Part shown: one piece after another, positions 33,906 to 41,953 of the stretch
Layout: each line of letters begins with the position of its first letter
How positions within the stretch are numbered: the stretch's first letter is position 1
Source: DATEOR01 sp963841425
Lineage (GTDB): Bacteria; Actinomycetota; Thermoleophilia; Gaiellales; Gaiellaceae
NCBI GenBank assembly: GCA_963841425.1
Contig: CAWJCL010000003.1
Location: 186,001 to 250,000, forward strand
DNA length: 64,000 nucleotides
Direction of reading: 5' to 3'
Made by a program: the position numbers and the translations under genes
Notes under the pieces: generated by a model
The model's database searches: none
Told to the model about the DNA's origin: nothing
What the model saw: the letters and a program-made list of their open reading frames with translations, nothing else

Positions 33906-34732
33906 GAGCGCAGGAGCGGGCGCGTGAGGCAGGTCGGGCCGCCGTCGCCCTTGCGGGAGATCTCGTCTCCCTTGTAGGTGCGCACGTCGACGCCGGCCGC
34001 CTCCATGCGCCGCCGCGTCTCGTCGTTTCCCTCGAGCGCGAGAGCGACGCGCGGCGCGACCGCGAGGACGTTCGGGCCCATCGACTCGAACTCCTCGTCC
34101 GGCACCTCGACGAACTCGATCCCGCGCTCACGTAGGAGCTCGACGAGCCGCACGGGCATGAGCGGGAGGTAGACCACGGCCAGGTCGAGATCGAGCGGCG
34201 ACAGGAAGGACATGAGGTGGAGCACCTCGCCGACGCCGTGGTGGTGGGCGAGGTCGAAGCCGATCACGTCGACGTCCGGGAGGAGCTCTTGGAGGCCCTG
34301 GATGCCCGCGTCGTTCGTCCGGTAGCCTCGGCCGACGAGCAGCGTGCGCTGGTCGAGCCAGACCGTGTCGCCGCCCTCGGCGGTCGCGGGGAAGCGCAGC
34401 TGGCCGGCCAGGGGCACGCCTGCCTCCATGAAGTCGACGCCCATCTCCTCGGGTTCGCGGCGGCGACCTTCCTTGCCGGGCATGAGGAGCACGGCGCCCG
34501 AATCGGCGACGAGGGCGGGATCGTACGCGTAGATGGCGTCCGGATTCGAGCTGCCGCCGGTCTGACCGAGAACGACTTCCGCGCCAGCCTCCTCGAGAAG
34601 CGCGCGAAATGCCTCGTGCTCGGCCTCCGAACCGGCCGCGTCGGGCTCCGCCCTCCAGCCGTAGGCGCGCCAGGCCGCCCAGGCGCCCGCCGCCGGCGGC
34701 TTGACGAGCACGCGCTCGAGCCGTCCGGTCAT
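33902..34732 (-). CDS. Dimethylarginine dimethylaminohydrolase-like amidinohydrolase
   Basis: This 276-residue protein of the arginine deiminase/DDAH superfamily has GHxxx-type FDLAHHHGVGEVLHLMSFLS with the catalytic histidine and the C-terminal nucleophile in GGPTCLTRPL. The NPDAIYAYDPALV region matches DDAH substrate loops. It should hydrolyse a guanidino compound to a ureido product. It overlaps the end of the racemase gene convergently by 4 bp. Confidence 0.8.
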   Translation of the reverse strand: MTGRLERVLVKPPAAGAWAAWRAYGWRAEPDAAGSEAEHEAFRALLEEAGAEVVLGQTGGSSNPDAIYAYDPALVADSGAVLLMPGKEGRRREPEEMGVDFMEAGVPLAGQLRFPATAEGGDTVWLDQRTLLVGRGYRTNDAGIQGLQELLPDVDVIGFDLAHHHGVGEVLHLMSFLSPLDLDLAVVYLPLMPVRLVELLRERGIEFVEVPDEEFESMGPNVLAVAPRVALALEGNDETRRRMEAAGVDVRTYKGDEISRKGDGGPTCLTRPLLRS

Positions 34733-34771
34733 GCTCTGACACCCAAACGTGCGGGGGGTAACCTCCACCGC

Positions 34772-35800
34772 GTGGAGACTACTGCGCGACTCGCAGGTCT
34801 CGAAGCCGGAGGAGGCTGCGCGGCCAAGTACGCAGCCGGCCGGCTCGAGGAGCTGCTCGCGGGCTTCGCGCCCGCCGATTCGGAGAATCTGCTCGTCGGG
34901 CTCTCGCCTGCGGACGACGCGGCCGTCTACCGGCTCGACGACGAGCGCGCGCTCATCTTCACGACGGATTTTTTCCCGCCCATGGTCGACGACCCCGCGC
35001 TCTTCGGGGCCGTCGCGGCGGTCAACGCGTTGAACGACGTCTTCGCCATGGGAGGCAAGCCGCTTCTTGCGCTCTCCGTGGCGGCGTTCCCGGAGGAGCT
35101 CCCGATCGAGTCGGTGCGGGCGGTTTTCGACGCGGCTGCCGCCAAGGTGGAGGAGGCGGGCGCCCTGCTCGCGGGTGGCCACACCATTCGGGACGACGAG
35201 CCGAAGTACGGCCTCGCCGTTGTCGGGACGGCGCATCCGGATGCGATCTGGCGGAAGAACGGCGCCCGGCCCGGCGATGTCCTGTACCTGACGAAGGCGC
35301 TCGGCACGGGACTCGTGCTCACGGGCGTGCGGAAGAAGGTCCTGGGGGAGGAGGAGCTGCAGGCGGCTGCTGCGGCGATGACGGAACTGAACGACCGCGC
35401 CGCCGAGGCCCTGCGTGCTTTCGAGCCGACCGCCGTCACCGACGTGACCGGGTTCGGACTCTTCGGCCATGCGCACGAGATGGCCGAGCGAAGCGGCGTG
35501 CGCATCCTGCTCGACCCCGCTTCCTTTCCGGCTCTCCCCGGGGCGCTGGACGTCGCGCGCCGCGGCCTTCGCACTCAGGGAGACGCGCGGAACCGGGAGT
35601 TCGTCGCCGGCGCGGCCCGGCTCGAGGGGCTCCCCGAGGAGCTCGGCACGCTCGGCTTCGACCCGCAGACGGCCGGGGGCCTCCTGGTTTCCCTTCCCGC
35701 CGGGAAGGGCGCCGTCCTCGAGGCAGCCTTCGCGGACGCCGGGCTCCCGCTCGCCCGCCTCGGGCAGGTCGTCGAGGGAACCGGCCTGGCCCTCGCCTGA
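34772..35800 (+). CDS. selD: Selenide, water dikinase (selenophosphate synthetase)
   Basis: This 342-residue ATP-binding PurM-like enzyme keeps the active-site pair C16 and K19 (GGGCAAKYAAG). It also has LSPADDAAVYRLDDERALIFTTDFFPPMVDDP, GGHTIRDDEPKYGLAVVG and DVTGFGLFGHAHEMA, all SelD hallmarks. It makes selenophosphate for selenocysteine or 2-selenouridine. The catalytic position is cysteine, not selenocysteine. No selA, selB or selU gene lies in the window. The start is GTG. The stop overlaps ctaA (TGATG). Confidence 0.92.
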   Translation: METTARLAGLEAGGGCAAKYAAGRLEELLAGFAPADSENLLVGLSPADDAAVYRLDDERALIFTTDFFPPMVDDPALFGAVAAVNALNDVFAMGGKPLLALSVAAFPEELPIESVRAVFDAAAAKVEEAGALLAGGHTIRDDEPKYGLAVVGTAHPDAIWRKNGARPGDVLYLTKALGTGLVLTGVRKKVLGEEELQAAAAAMTELNDRAAEALRAFEPTAVTDVTGFGLFGHAHEMAERSGVRILLDPASFPALPGALDVARRGLRTQGDARNREFVAGAARLEGLPEELGTLGFDPQTAGGLLVSLPAGKGAVLEAAFADAGLPLARLGQVVEGTGLALA

Positions 35801-36714
35801 TGGAAGCCGACACGACGCAGGTCTCGCGGACGCGCTTCGCCATCTCCGCGGAGACCTTCGCCTTGCTTTCCTACGCGGCGCTCGCCGCCCTTTTCCTCAT
35901 CGTCGTCTCGGGCGCAACGGTGCGCCTCACGGGATCGGGTCTCGGTTGCGACAACTGGCCTCGCTGCGGCTCGTCCTTCCTTCCGGAGAAGAACTTCCAC
36001 GCGCTTGTCGAGTACGCCAACCGCGGAGTCGGGTTGGCCGTCGGTCTTGTCACGCTCGCGGCCGCAATCGGCGCGATCCGCGTCGAGCGGCTTCCGCGTT
36101 GGCTTCTCTGGGCGGCATGGGCGTTGCCGGTGACCGTGCTCCTCCAGGGTGTCCTCGGCGGGATCACCGTGCTCGTCGAGCTCCACCCGCTGATCGTCAT
36201 GGCCCACTTCCTCCTCTCCCTGCTCGCCCTCGGGGTGGCCATCGTCGTCGCCCTCGGCGCGCACGACTTCGTGCGCGGGGTCGTCAAGCATCCGCCGCTC
36301 GCGGCCAACTGGCTCGCCGTCGTCCTCCTGCCGAGCGCGCTCGCCCTCATCGTCACGGGAACTCTCGTCACGGCCGCCGGCCCGCACTCGGGCGGCGAGA
36401 AGATCAAGCGCTACGGGCTTCTCCCGGACGCGCTCCACCTCCATGTGGGGGCCACGGGGATCTTCTCGATCGCCTTCGTCGGCATCGTTGCCTCGCTGCT
36501 CTGGCACCGGAGGGAGGCGCGCGGCGACCTCATGTTCGCTGTCGGCGTCCTCGGGCTGCTCCTCGTGCAGATGACGATCGGGGACATCCAGTGGCGCGAG
36601 CACCTGCCCTGGCCCCTCGTACTCGTGCACGTGACGCTCGCCACCGCGGTGTGGGTGGGCGTCGTCGCGCTTGCCGCCAGGCTTTTACTCAGGTCGCACC
36701 CGGTACTGCCGTAG
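35800..36714 (+). CDS. ctaA: Heme A synthase / COX15-CtaA family
   Basis: This 304-residue protein has about eight membrane helices. Conserved blocks are VVSGATVRLTGSGLGCDNWPRCG (with the first cysteine pair), ANRGVG, HPLIVMAHFLLSL and LHLHVGATGIF, giving the four heme-ligating histidines. It oxidises heme O to heme A for cytochrome oxidase. Translation is coupled to selD, which is an unusual pairing. Confidence 0.9.
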   Translation: MEADTTQVSRTRFAISAETFALLSYAALAALFLIVVSGATVRLTGSGLGCDNWPRCGSSFLPEKNFHALVEYANRGVGLAVGLVTLAAAIGAIRVERLPRWLLWAAWALPVTVLLQGVLGGITVLVELHPLIVMAHFLLSLLALGVAIVVALGAHDFVRGVVKHPPLAANWLAVVLLPSALALIVTGTLVTAAGPHSGGEKIKRYGLLPDALHLHVGATGIFSIAFVGIVASLLWHRREARGDLMFAVGVLGLLLVQMTIGDIQWREHLPWPLVLVHVTLATAVWVGVVALAARLLLRSHPVLP

Positions 36715-36771
36715 ACTCTCCTCATCGGTAGCCATGTCCGCATCGAGCGGCGCCCGACCCTTCGCCGCGGC

Positions 36772-37614
36772 GTGCTCGTGGGGGCTTTTCGGGGTTGGAA
36801 CGACGGCGCGCAAGCCGCGTCGCTCGCGACGAGCTTCCTCGCCCAGGCGTGGGAGGCACGGCGCTTCGCGAACGTCGATCCCGAGGAGTTCTACGACTTT
36901 CAGGCAACGCGTCCGCACGTCGCGCTCGAGGACGGGATCACCCGCCGGATCGACTGGCCCGACACGGTCTTCTATCACGCTCCGATTCCGGGAACCGACC
37001 GCGATGCCGTGCTCATGCTCGGCATCGAGCCCAACCTCAGGTGGCGCACCTTCTGCGACGAGATCGTCGAGCTCGCGGGCGAGCTCGACGTGGAGCTCGT
37101 GGTCACGCTCGGAGCGCTCCTCGCCGACGTGCCACACACGCGCCCCGCGCCCGTGACGGGCTCGGCCAGCGACCAGAAGCTCGTCGAAGAGCTCGGGCTC
37201 GCCGCTTCGCGCTACGAGGGGCCGACCGGGATCGTCGGCGTCCTCCACGACTCCTGCCGGAGCGCCGACCTCCCGTCCGCAAGCCTCTGGGCAGCGGTTC
37301 CCCACTACGCCTCGCTCGCGGCAAGCCCGCGGGCGGCGCTCGCCCTTTGCGAACGGCTGGGGGGCCTCCTCGGCACGGAGTTCGACCTGGGAGACCTCGA
37401 ACGCGCCTCGGCGGCCTACGAGCAGCAGGTCAGTGAGGCCGTCTCGGCCGACGAGGAGACCGAGGCCTACGTCCAGGAGCTCGAGGCGCGACGCGACGCG
37501 CTCGGGGACGAGCTCGACGTTCCTTCCGGAGATTCGCTCGCCGCGGAGCTGACGCGTTTCCTGCGCGAGCACGAGGCTCGCCGCGCAGAAGAAGAAGAAG
37601 AGGACGGGGCCTAG
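36772..37614 (+). CDS. PAC2-family protein (proteasome assembly chaperone-like), 5' end doubtful
   Basis: From GTG 36772 the protein reads MLVGAFRGWNDGAQAASLA, the family hallmark, and continues about 280 residues to an acidic Glu-rich tail. Family-typical sequence (VRIERRPTLRRG) continues in frame upstream, but no ATG, GTG or TTG is in that frame before the ctaA stop. An ATG at 36734 is in another frame. One missing G after that ATG would restore MVRIERRP. PAC2 proteins are known in actinobacteria, but their function is poorly defined. Confidence 0.8.
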   Translation: MLVGAFRGWNDGAQAASLATSFLAQAWEARRFANVDPEEFYDFQATRPHVALEDGITRRIDWPDTVFYHAPIPGTDRDAVLMLGIEPNLRWRTFCDEIVELAGELDVELVVTLGALLADVPHTRPAPVTGSASDQKLVEELGLAASRYEGPTGIVGVLHDSCRSADLPSASLWAAVPHYASLAASPRAALALCERLGGLLGTEFDLGDLERASAAYEQQVSEAVSADEETEAYVQELEARRDALGDELDVPSGDSLAAELTRFLREHEARRAEEEEEDGA

Positions 37615-40076
37615 TCGCTTCGGGCGGCGACTCCGGCCTTCCCCGGCCTCCTGTTCTCGCCCTTCTTCTCGTCGCCCTTCCGGCCCGGCGCCTTGTCCTT
37701 CTCCTTCTGCTGCTCGGCCTTCTGCTGTTCGACCTTTTGCTTGCGCTTGCGCCGCCGGCGTCGAGACTTGCCGGAATGCTGCTTCGGAGCGGGCAGATTG
37801 TCCGCCAGCGCGTTCGCGACCTCCTGAATCGTCCCGAGGCGCTCGCGCATGCGGTCGACGAGCTGCTGCGCGGTCGGCGTATAGGCCTCCGCGGAGGCGA
37901 GCAGAGCGACGGCCACGTGGATCGGCTGTTCGAGCGCGACGTTGACGAGCCGCGCCGCATTCTCCTCGTGCCGGTGCCCACGTGAGTTCGTCAGGGCGCC
38001 GAGGAGGCGCTTGGCCTCCGGCAGGTCCGAGCCGGCGCGCCGGTCCTGCAGCTTGCGCGTGGCGCGGGCGAGCCGCCAGGTCCAGCGGGAGAGGATCTCC
38101 TCAGGCGCGTCCACCTTCCCCTCGCCGATCGCTCGCAGGAGGATGCGGACGCCCTGCACACGGTCCTTCTCCCACGTCGGCGCCGAGGTGATCATCGTCA
38201 CGAGGTCGTCGAAACTCGCGCGGTCGACGCTGACGGCGACGCGGTCGCCGAGGGCCGAGAGACGCAGCCGCCGGTTCGGATTCTCGGCGGCGCAGCTCAT
38301 CAGGAAAGCCTCGCGGCACTCGCGGGAGGCCTTGGCGAGCTTCTCGGCGAAATGCTGTCGCTCTTCGAAGCGGAGCTGGCGCCCGGCGATCCGGGCCCAG
38401 AGGAGCTGCTCGTCGTCCGCGAGCCTGCTCGGGTCGACGCGCTCCCACTCCCGGGTGATCACCGCCACGCGGCGGCGCACGTCCGGCGTGACCGGAACGA
38501 GCCACGGAGCCGGCGAGAGCTTGCGGCGGGCGCGCCGCTGGACGCGTCTGCGCGGCGCCGGTGTCACGCGCGCGCCCGGCCGGTAGAAGTCGGCGTCGAG
38601 CAGCGAGTGGAGCGTGATCGTGCGCTCGTTGTGAGTCGCGGCGTCCGGGACGAAGTCGACGACGACGCCGGCTTCCTTGCGCGGATGCATCCGCATGATC
38701 CGGCCGATGCGCTGCTGGTAGACGCGGCGACTTGCTGTCGGCGCGAGATGCATGCAGACCGTGGCGCGGGGTGAGTTCCAGCCCTCCGCGAGCAACATCG
38801 CGTTGATCAGGATGTTGATCTCGCCGCGCTCGTAGGCGGCGAGCGTCTCGGCCAGCTTGAGCGGCGGCGTCTTGCCGCTCACGGCCTCGGCCTTCAAGCC
38901 CGCCGCCCGGAACTCGCGCGCGAGGTTGTAGGCGTGCTCGACGCCGGCTGCGTACACGATTCCGGGCGTCTCGCCGAATCGGTCGCGGTAGAGGCTCGCG
39001 GCCGCCTGGTTGATGACTGTGTGGTCGAGGACGCGGGCCAGGACATCCTGGTCGTAGTCGCCGCCGACGATCGGGACCGACGCGACGGCTGCGGCGGGCG
39101 GCACGCGCAGGCAGCGGAGCGGGGCGATGAGGCCGCGGCGGGCGGCATCTGCGAGCGGGAGGTCGTCGACCGAGGCGGGGAAGACATCCGAGACCTGCTT
39201 GGCGATCAGCTGCTCGGTCGCCGTCATGCCGATGTAAATCGGGTCGGCGAAGCGGCGGATCGCCGCGCTGGTCTTCTCACCGAGAGCCGTGTGCGCCTCG
39301 TCGCAGATCACGAGCTGGTAGGCGCCTTTCGAGATCGAGTCGACGTGGCGGGCGAACCAGGCGTACGTCTGGATCGTGATCGGGTTGCCGCGAAGCGGCT
39401 CCTGCCCGTCCTCGATGGCCGGGCGAAGCCGGTCTCCGTAGCCCTCGGTGGTCAGGTCGCGGGTGAACTGCTGGACCAGAAGCCGGCGGTGCGTGAGGAT
39501 GAGGATGCCCATCGTGCGCGCCGCCTCGACGAAGCCCGCGGCGGCGATCGTCTTGCCGGAGGCCGTCGGATGGCGGAAGCGGAAGCGGCGGACGGCGCCG
39601 GGGTCGTCCTGTCGGTCGAGCTCGCCCTCCTCGCCCTCCAGGTCGTCGTCCTCGCGCTCCTCGTCTTCCTCGGGCTCTTCGAGCGGGTGGCCGTTCCCGT
39701 TCCCGTTCTCGGCTTCGTCCTCGTGGCGCGCGATCAGCTCCGTGAGCATCCCGGCGAGGGCGTCGATCTGGTGCCGGCGGAGCTCCGTGCCCGAGGCAAG
39801 GCGGGGCGGATGGTCGGTGAGCTCGCGCTCGAGACCGAGCATGAGCGCGTAGCGGATCTTCCAGGAGGGCGAGGGCGTGCGCCGCCCCGCCTCCATCTCC
39901 GCGAGGGCGTCGTCGAGGGCGCGGCGGCGCGCGCGGCCGTCCGCGAGCGCTTCGGCCGGGTCTTCGTCGGGCCTGAGGAAGGGCTCACCCGCCCATGCTT
40001 CGGCGCGTCGGGCTGCGGCGGCCAAGCCGTCCGCTTCCACCCCAGGAAGGGTCCGTTGGTCTATTGCTTCGTGCAT
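37611..40076 (-). CDS. SF2 DEAD/DEAH-box helicase with acidic insert and basic tail
   Basis: This 821-residue protein has Walker A HPTASGKTIAAAGF, the DEAH box VICDEAHTAL, motif III IGMTATEQ and motif VI QQRIGRIMRMHP. Ahead of Walker A, near residue 130, is a roughly 40-residue Glu/Asp-rich insert, and the C-terminus is strongly basic (KSRRRRRKRKQK). It resembles type III restriction/UvrB-like DNA-translocating helicases, but no nuclease or methylase is nearby. It is convergent with PAC2 by 4 bp overlap. Confidence 0.85.
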   Translation of the reverse strand: MHEAIDQRTLPGVEADGLAAAARRAEAWAGEPFLRPDEDPAEALADGRARRRALDDALAEMEAGRRTPSPSWKIRYALMLGLERELTDHPPRLASGTELRRHQIDALAGMLTELIARHEDEAENGNGNGHPLEEPEEDEEREDDDLEGEEGELDRQDDPGAVRRFRFRHPTASGKTIAAAGFVEAARTMGILILTHRRLLVQQFTRDLTTEGYGDRLRPAIEDGQEPLRGNPITIQTYAWFARHVDSISKGAYQLVICDEAHTALGEKTSAAIRRFADPIYIGMTATEQLIAKQVSDVFPASVDDLPLADAARRGLIAPLRCLRVPPAAAVASVPIVGGDYDQDVLARVLDHTVINQAAASLYRDRFGETPGIVYAAGVEHAYNLAREFRAAGLKAEAVSGKTPPLKLAETLAAYERGEINILINAMLLAEGWNSPRATVCMHLAPTASRRVYQQRIGRIMRMHPRKEAGVVVDFVPDAATHNERTITLHSLLDADFYRPGARVTPAPRRRVQRRARRKLSPAPWLVPVTPDVRRRVAVITREWERVDPSRLADDEQLLWARIAGRQLRFEERQHFAEKLAKASRECREAFLMSCAAENPNRRLRLSALGDRVAVSVDRASFDDLVTMITSAPTWEKDRVQGVRILLRAIGEGKVDAPEEILSRWTWRLARATRKLQDRRAGSDLPEAKRLLGALTNSRGHRHEENAARLVNVALEQPIHVAVALLASAEAYTPTAQQLVDRMRERLGTIQEVANALADNLPAPKQHSGKSRRRRRKRKQKVEQQKAEQQKEKDKAPGRKGDEKKGENRRPGKAGVAARSD

Positions 40077-40080
40077 AGGG

Positions 40081-40101
40081 TGCAGCGCGCGGTGCGCTGC
40101 A
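40081..40101. repeat. Hairpin upstream of helicase gene
   Basis: TGCAGCGC (40081-40088) and GCGCTGCA (40094-40101) form a perfect 8-bp stem with a 5-nt loop. It lies between the XRE-TPR 2 stop and the helicase start, so it could end the former transcript. No T-run follows. Confidence 0.4.
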
Positions 40102-40175
40102 AGAGAAACGAGGATGCGGCGCGCGAGTAATGCGCGCGGCTGGTCGAAATATACCCTAGTTCAGCCTGTGCAGGC

Positions 40176-41480
40176 CTACGACGGTGTGGCTTCCGTCACG
40201 GCCTTCTGCATGCCCACGGCTTTCTTCATCAGCTCGTACGCCTCTTCCTTTCGGCCCTCCGACTCGGCGATGTCGGCCAGGCGCGAGTAGACGTCGATGA
40301 GGAACCGGTTCGGGTTGCGCGGCTCGAGGAGCTCGGCGGCGAGCTCGTAGAGCTCCCGGGCACGGCCCCTGTCGCCGAGGTCGTCGAATACGCCCGCGAG
40401 GACGGAATAGCTGCGCGCGGCGTCCTCCGGGTGGGCGTCGGCGATGAGGCCGGAGATCTGCATCGCCAGGGCAGCAGCCTCCTCGCTTCGGCCGAGCCGG
40501 GCGAGTGCACGCGCCTCTTCGAGGCGGTACTGCGCCCGCTCGAGGCCGTTGGCGCTCGCCTCCAGGAGGGGCCAGCCCTGCTCGAGCAGGTCGAGGGCGT
40601 CCTGCGCGTTGCCTCGGTCGAGCTCGAGGTGAGCCAGCAGCTGATGTGCCCGCGCGGTGCGATAGGTGTCCTCGGTCAGCCGGAGGATCTCGAGGGCGCT
40701 CCGGGCAAACCGCGCCGCAGTGACAGGGTCGCCGCGCTCAGCGTGGAGCCGGGACTGCGACCAGTAGAGCTGGGCGCGGACACTCGGGCTCTGGAGGCCG
40801 CTGCCGAGCGCGAGCGCGGAGCCGAGGAGCTCCTCGGCGCGACCGAGGTTCCCGCTGTCGATGAGCGCATGCGCGAGGAGAACCGAGAACTGAATCGTTT
40901 GGAAGGCATCTCCCTGCCGCGCTGCGGTTTCCCGGTAACGCTCGAAGACACCGATCGCGGACTCGAGCTCTCCCACCATTGCGTAGGAGCGTCCGAGGCT
41001 GTCGGCCAGATCGGGATGGCTCGTCTCGTCCACCCCGAGGAGGGACAGCGCCTCCTCGAAGAGCGGAATCGCTGTTCGCGGCTCGCCGCGGCGGAACGCG
41101 ATGTGACCCAGTCCGGCGAGTCCTTCGGCGCGGAGAACCGGCGGCGTGCCCTCGAGAAGCGTCGAGTAGAGGCGCTCGGCCTCCTCGAGCTCGTTCAGGC
41201 GAAGCGCGACCTCGGCCTCCACGAGAACTCCGCCTCGGTCCCCCCGAACGTCGGAACCCGTCGCCAGGTAGTCCTCCGAAACGCTGAGCCGGCGACCGAG
41301 CTCGCGCAGCAGCTGGAGCGAGGGGATGCGATCGCCCGATTCGATGCGCGAGATGTACGCGGGCGAGCAACCCGGAAAGGAGAGCTGGCGCTGGCTGAGG
41401 CCGGCGCTCTCGCGGGCGACCTTGAGGCGCTCGCCTACGGCAGCGGGGCTGTCCACATGGGTTGACTTTTGTCTTGGCAT
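40176..41480 (-). CDS. XRE-family regulator with TPR array 2 (RRNPP-like architecture)
   Basis: This 434-residue protein has an N-terminal helix-turn-helix (GERLKVARESAGLSQRQLS...PAYISRIESGDRIPSLQLLRELG) and about ten TPR-like helical pairs (EPRTAIPLFEEALSLLG, GELESAIGVFERYRETA, GNAQDALDLLEQGWPLLE). It is related in layout to the regulator at 29.8 kb. ATG 41480 lies 9 nt after a TATAAC -10, again leaderless geometry. A divergent 25-codon peptide gene shares the promoter region. Family members bind short peptides imported from outside; the ligand here is unproven. Confidence 0.88.
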   Translation of the reverse strand: MPRQKSTHVDSPAAVGERLKVARESAGLSQRQLSFPGCSPAYISRIESGDRIPSLQLLRELGRRLSVSEDYLATGSDVRGDRGGVLVEAEVALRLNELEEAERLYSTLLEGTPPVLRAEGLAGLGHIAFRRGEPRTAIPLFEEALSLLGVDETSHPDLADSLGRSYAMVGELESAIGVFERYRETAARQGDAFQTIQFSVLLAHALIDSGNLGRAEELLGSALALGSGLQSPSVRAQLYWSQSRLHAERGDPVTAARFARSALEILRLTEDTYRTARAHQLLAHLELDRGNAQDALDLLEQGWPLLEASANGLERAQYRLEEARALARLGRSEEAAALAMQISGLIADAHPEDAARSYSVLAGVFDDLGDRGRARELYELAAELLEPRNPNRFLIDVYSRLADIAESEGRKEEAYELMKKAVGMQKAVTEATPS

Positions 41481-41497
41481 CCGGAACCCGTTATAAC
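41469..41497. promoter_or_regulatory. Overlapping divergent -10 elements of regulator 2 and peptide gene
   Basis: The palindrome GTTATAAC (41490-41497) gives TATAAC on both strands. On the plus strand TTGTCT (41469-41474) lies 17 nt upstream of TATAAC (41492-41497), a good promoter for the peptide gene. On the minus strand TATAAC (41495-41490) lies 9 nt before the regulator ATG. Both transcripts cannot be initiated at once, suggesting a switch. Confidence 0.6.
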
Positions 41498-41512
41498 CTC
41501 TCGTTGTCAAAT

Positions 41513-41527
41513 TCCTGGGGCCCAGGA
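41513..41527. promoter_or_regulatory. Perfect 15-bp palindrome, candidate regulator operator
   Basis: TCCTGGG-G-CCCAGGA occupies the -35 zone of the regulator promoter and the early leader of the peptide transcript. XRE-family dimers bind such palindromes. TGTCAA occurs on both sides (41505-41510 and 41530-41535). Autoregulation is inferred. Confidence 0.5.
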
Positions 41528-41557
41528 GCTGTCAATCGTTCGAGAAAGGATGGCTCC

Positions 41558-41635
41558 ATGCGACTCAAGCTGATGGCGCTTTGCGCTGGGCTTGGGACAC
41601 TTGCGGCTCTTGTCGCTGGTACTCCCTGGTGGTAG
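41558..41635 (+). CDS. 25-residue peptide ending in WW, candidate signal precursor
   Basis: AAAGGA at 41545-41550 lies 7 nt before the ATG. The peptide has a basic start (MRLKLM), a hydrophobic stretch (LAALVAG) and the C-terminus GTPWW. The size and layout match Rgg/ComR-type pheromone precursors; the ComS-derived peptide XIP also carries a WW pair. It is divergent from an XRE-TPR regulator, has its own promoter and is followed by a terminator. This is the strongest short-peptide gene in the window, though its function is inferred. Confidence 0.6.
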   Translation: MRLKLMALCAGLGTLAALVAGTPWW

Positions 41636-41662
41636 AACGCCGATAGCGTGATCTTTCGCCGC

Positions 41663-41690
41663 GGTGGCGGGGAGTTCGCTTCCCGCCACC
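41663..41690 (+). terminator. Terminator after the WW-peptide gene
   Basis: A perfect 9-bp stem (GGTGGCGGG with CCCGCCACC) and 10-nt loop lies 28 bp after the stop, followed by a pyrimidine-rich TATCTCCCTTCATT. It makes the peptide gene monocistronic. Confidence 0.65.
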
Positions 41691-41953
41691 TATCTCCCTT
41701 CATTACGGCGCCTGTTGTTGACATTTCAACCCCTCGAACGAGGACGCTCGTCGCGCCTCGTCGGCATTGTCACTCTTTCGCCCCCCGCCGACAAGGGTCC
41801 CGGAGGGGCGTTGGTCCGCCCTTAACGGAGAGGAGCCCCGTCTGCGGCGGCGGGGCTCCTGAGCCTCAACGGCTATGACAATTGTCGGCGGAAACCCCGA
41901 CCCTGCCGTCCCTCGAAAGGGGAACCTGGCCTTTGCCGAGCTAGGCTCCGCGC
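41691..41953. other. Intergenic stretch with hairpin and palindrome
   Basis: A perfect 10-bp stem (AGGAGCCCCG 41831-41840 with CGGGGCTCCT 41851-41860) and the palindrome GACAATTGTC (41877-41886) lie here. I see no convincing coding frame. The palindrome may be an operator for the following gene. Confidence 0.4.

Noticed and set aside
34772..34830. SelD with a selenocysteine at its active site
   Set aside because: The codon is TGC (cysteine); no in-frame TGA or SECIS-like loop is needed to explain the gene.
41496..41510. TTGACA on the minus strand as -35 for regulator 2
   Set aside because: It is only 9 nt from the TATAAC, too close for a sigma-70 promoter.
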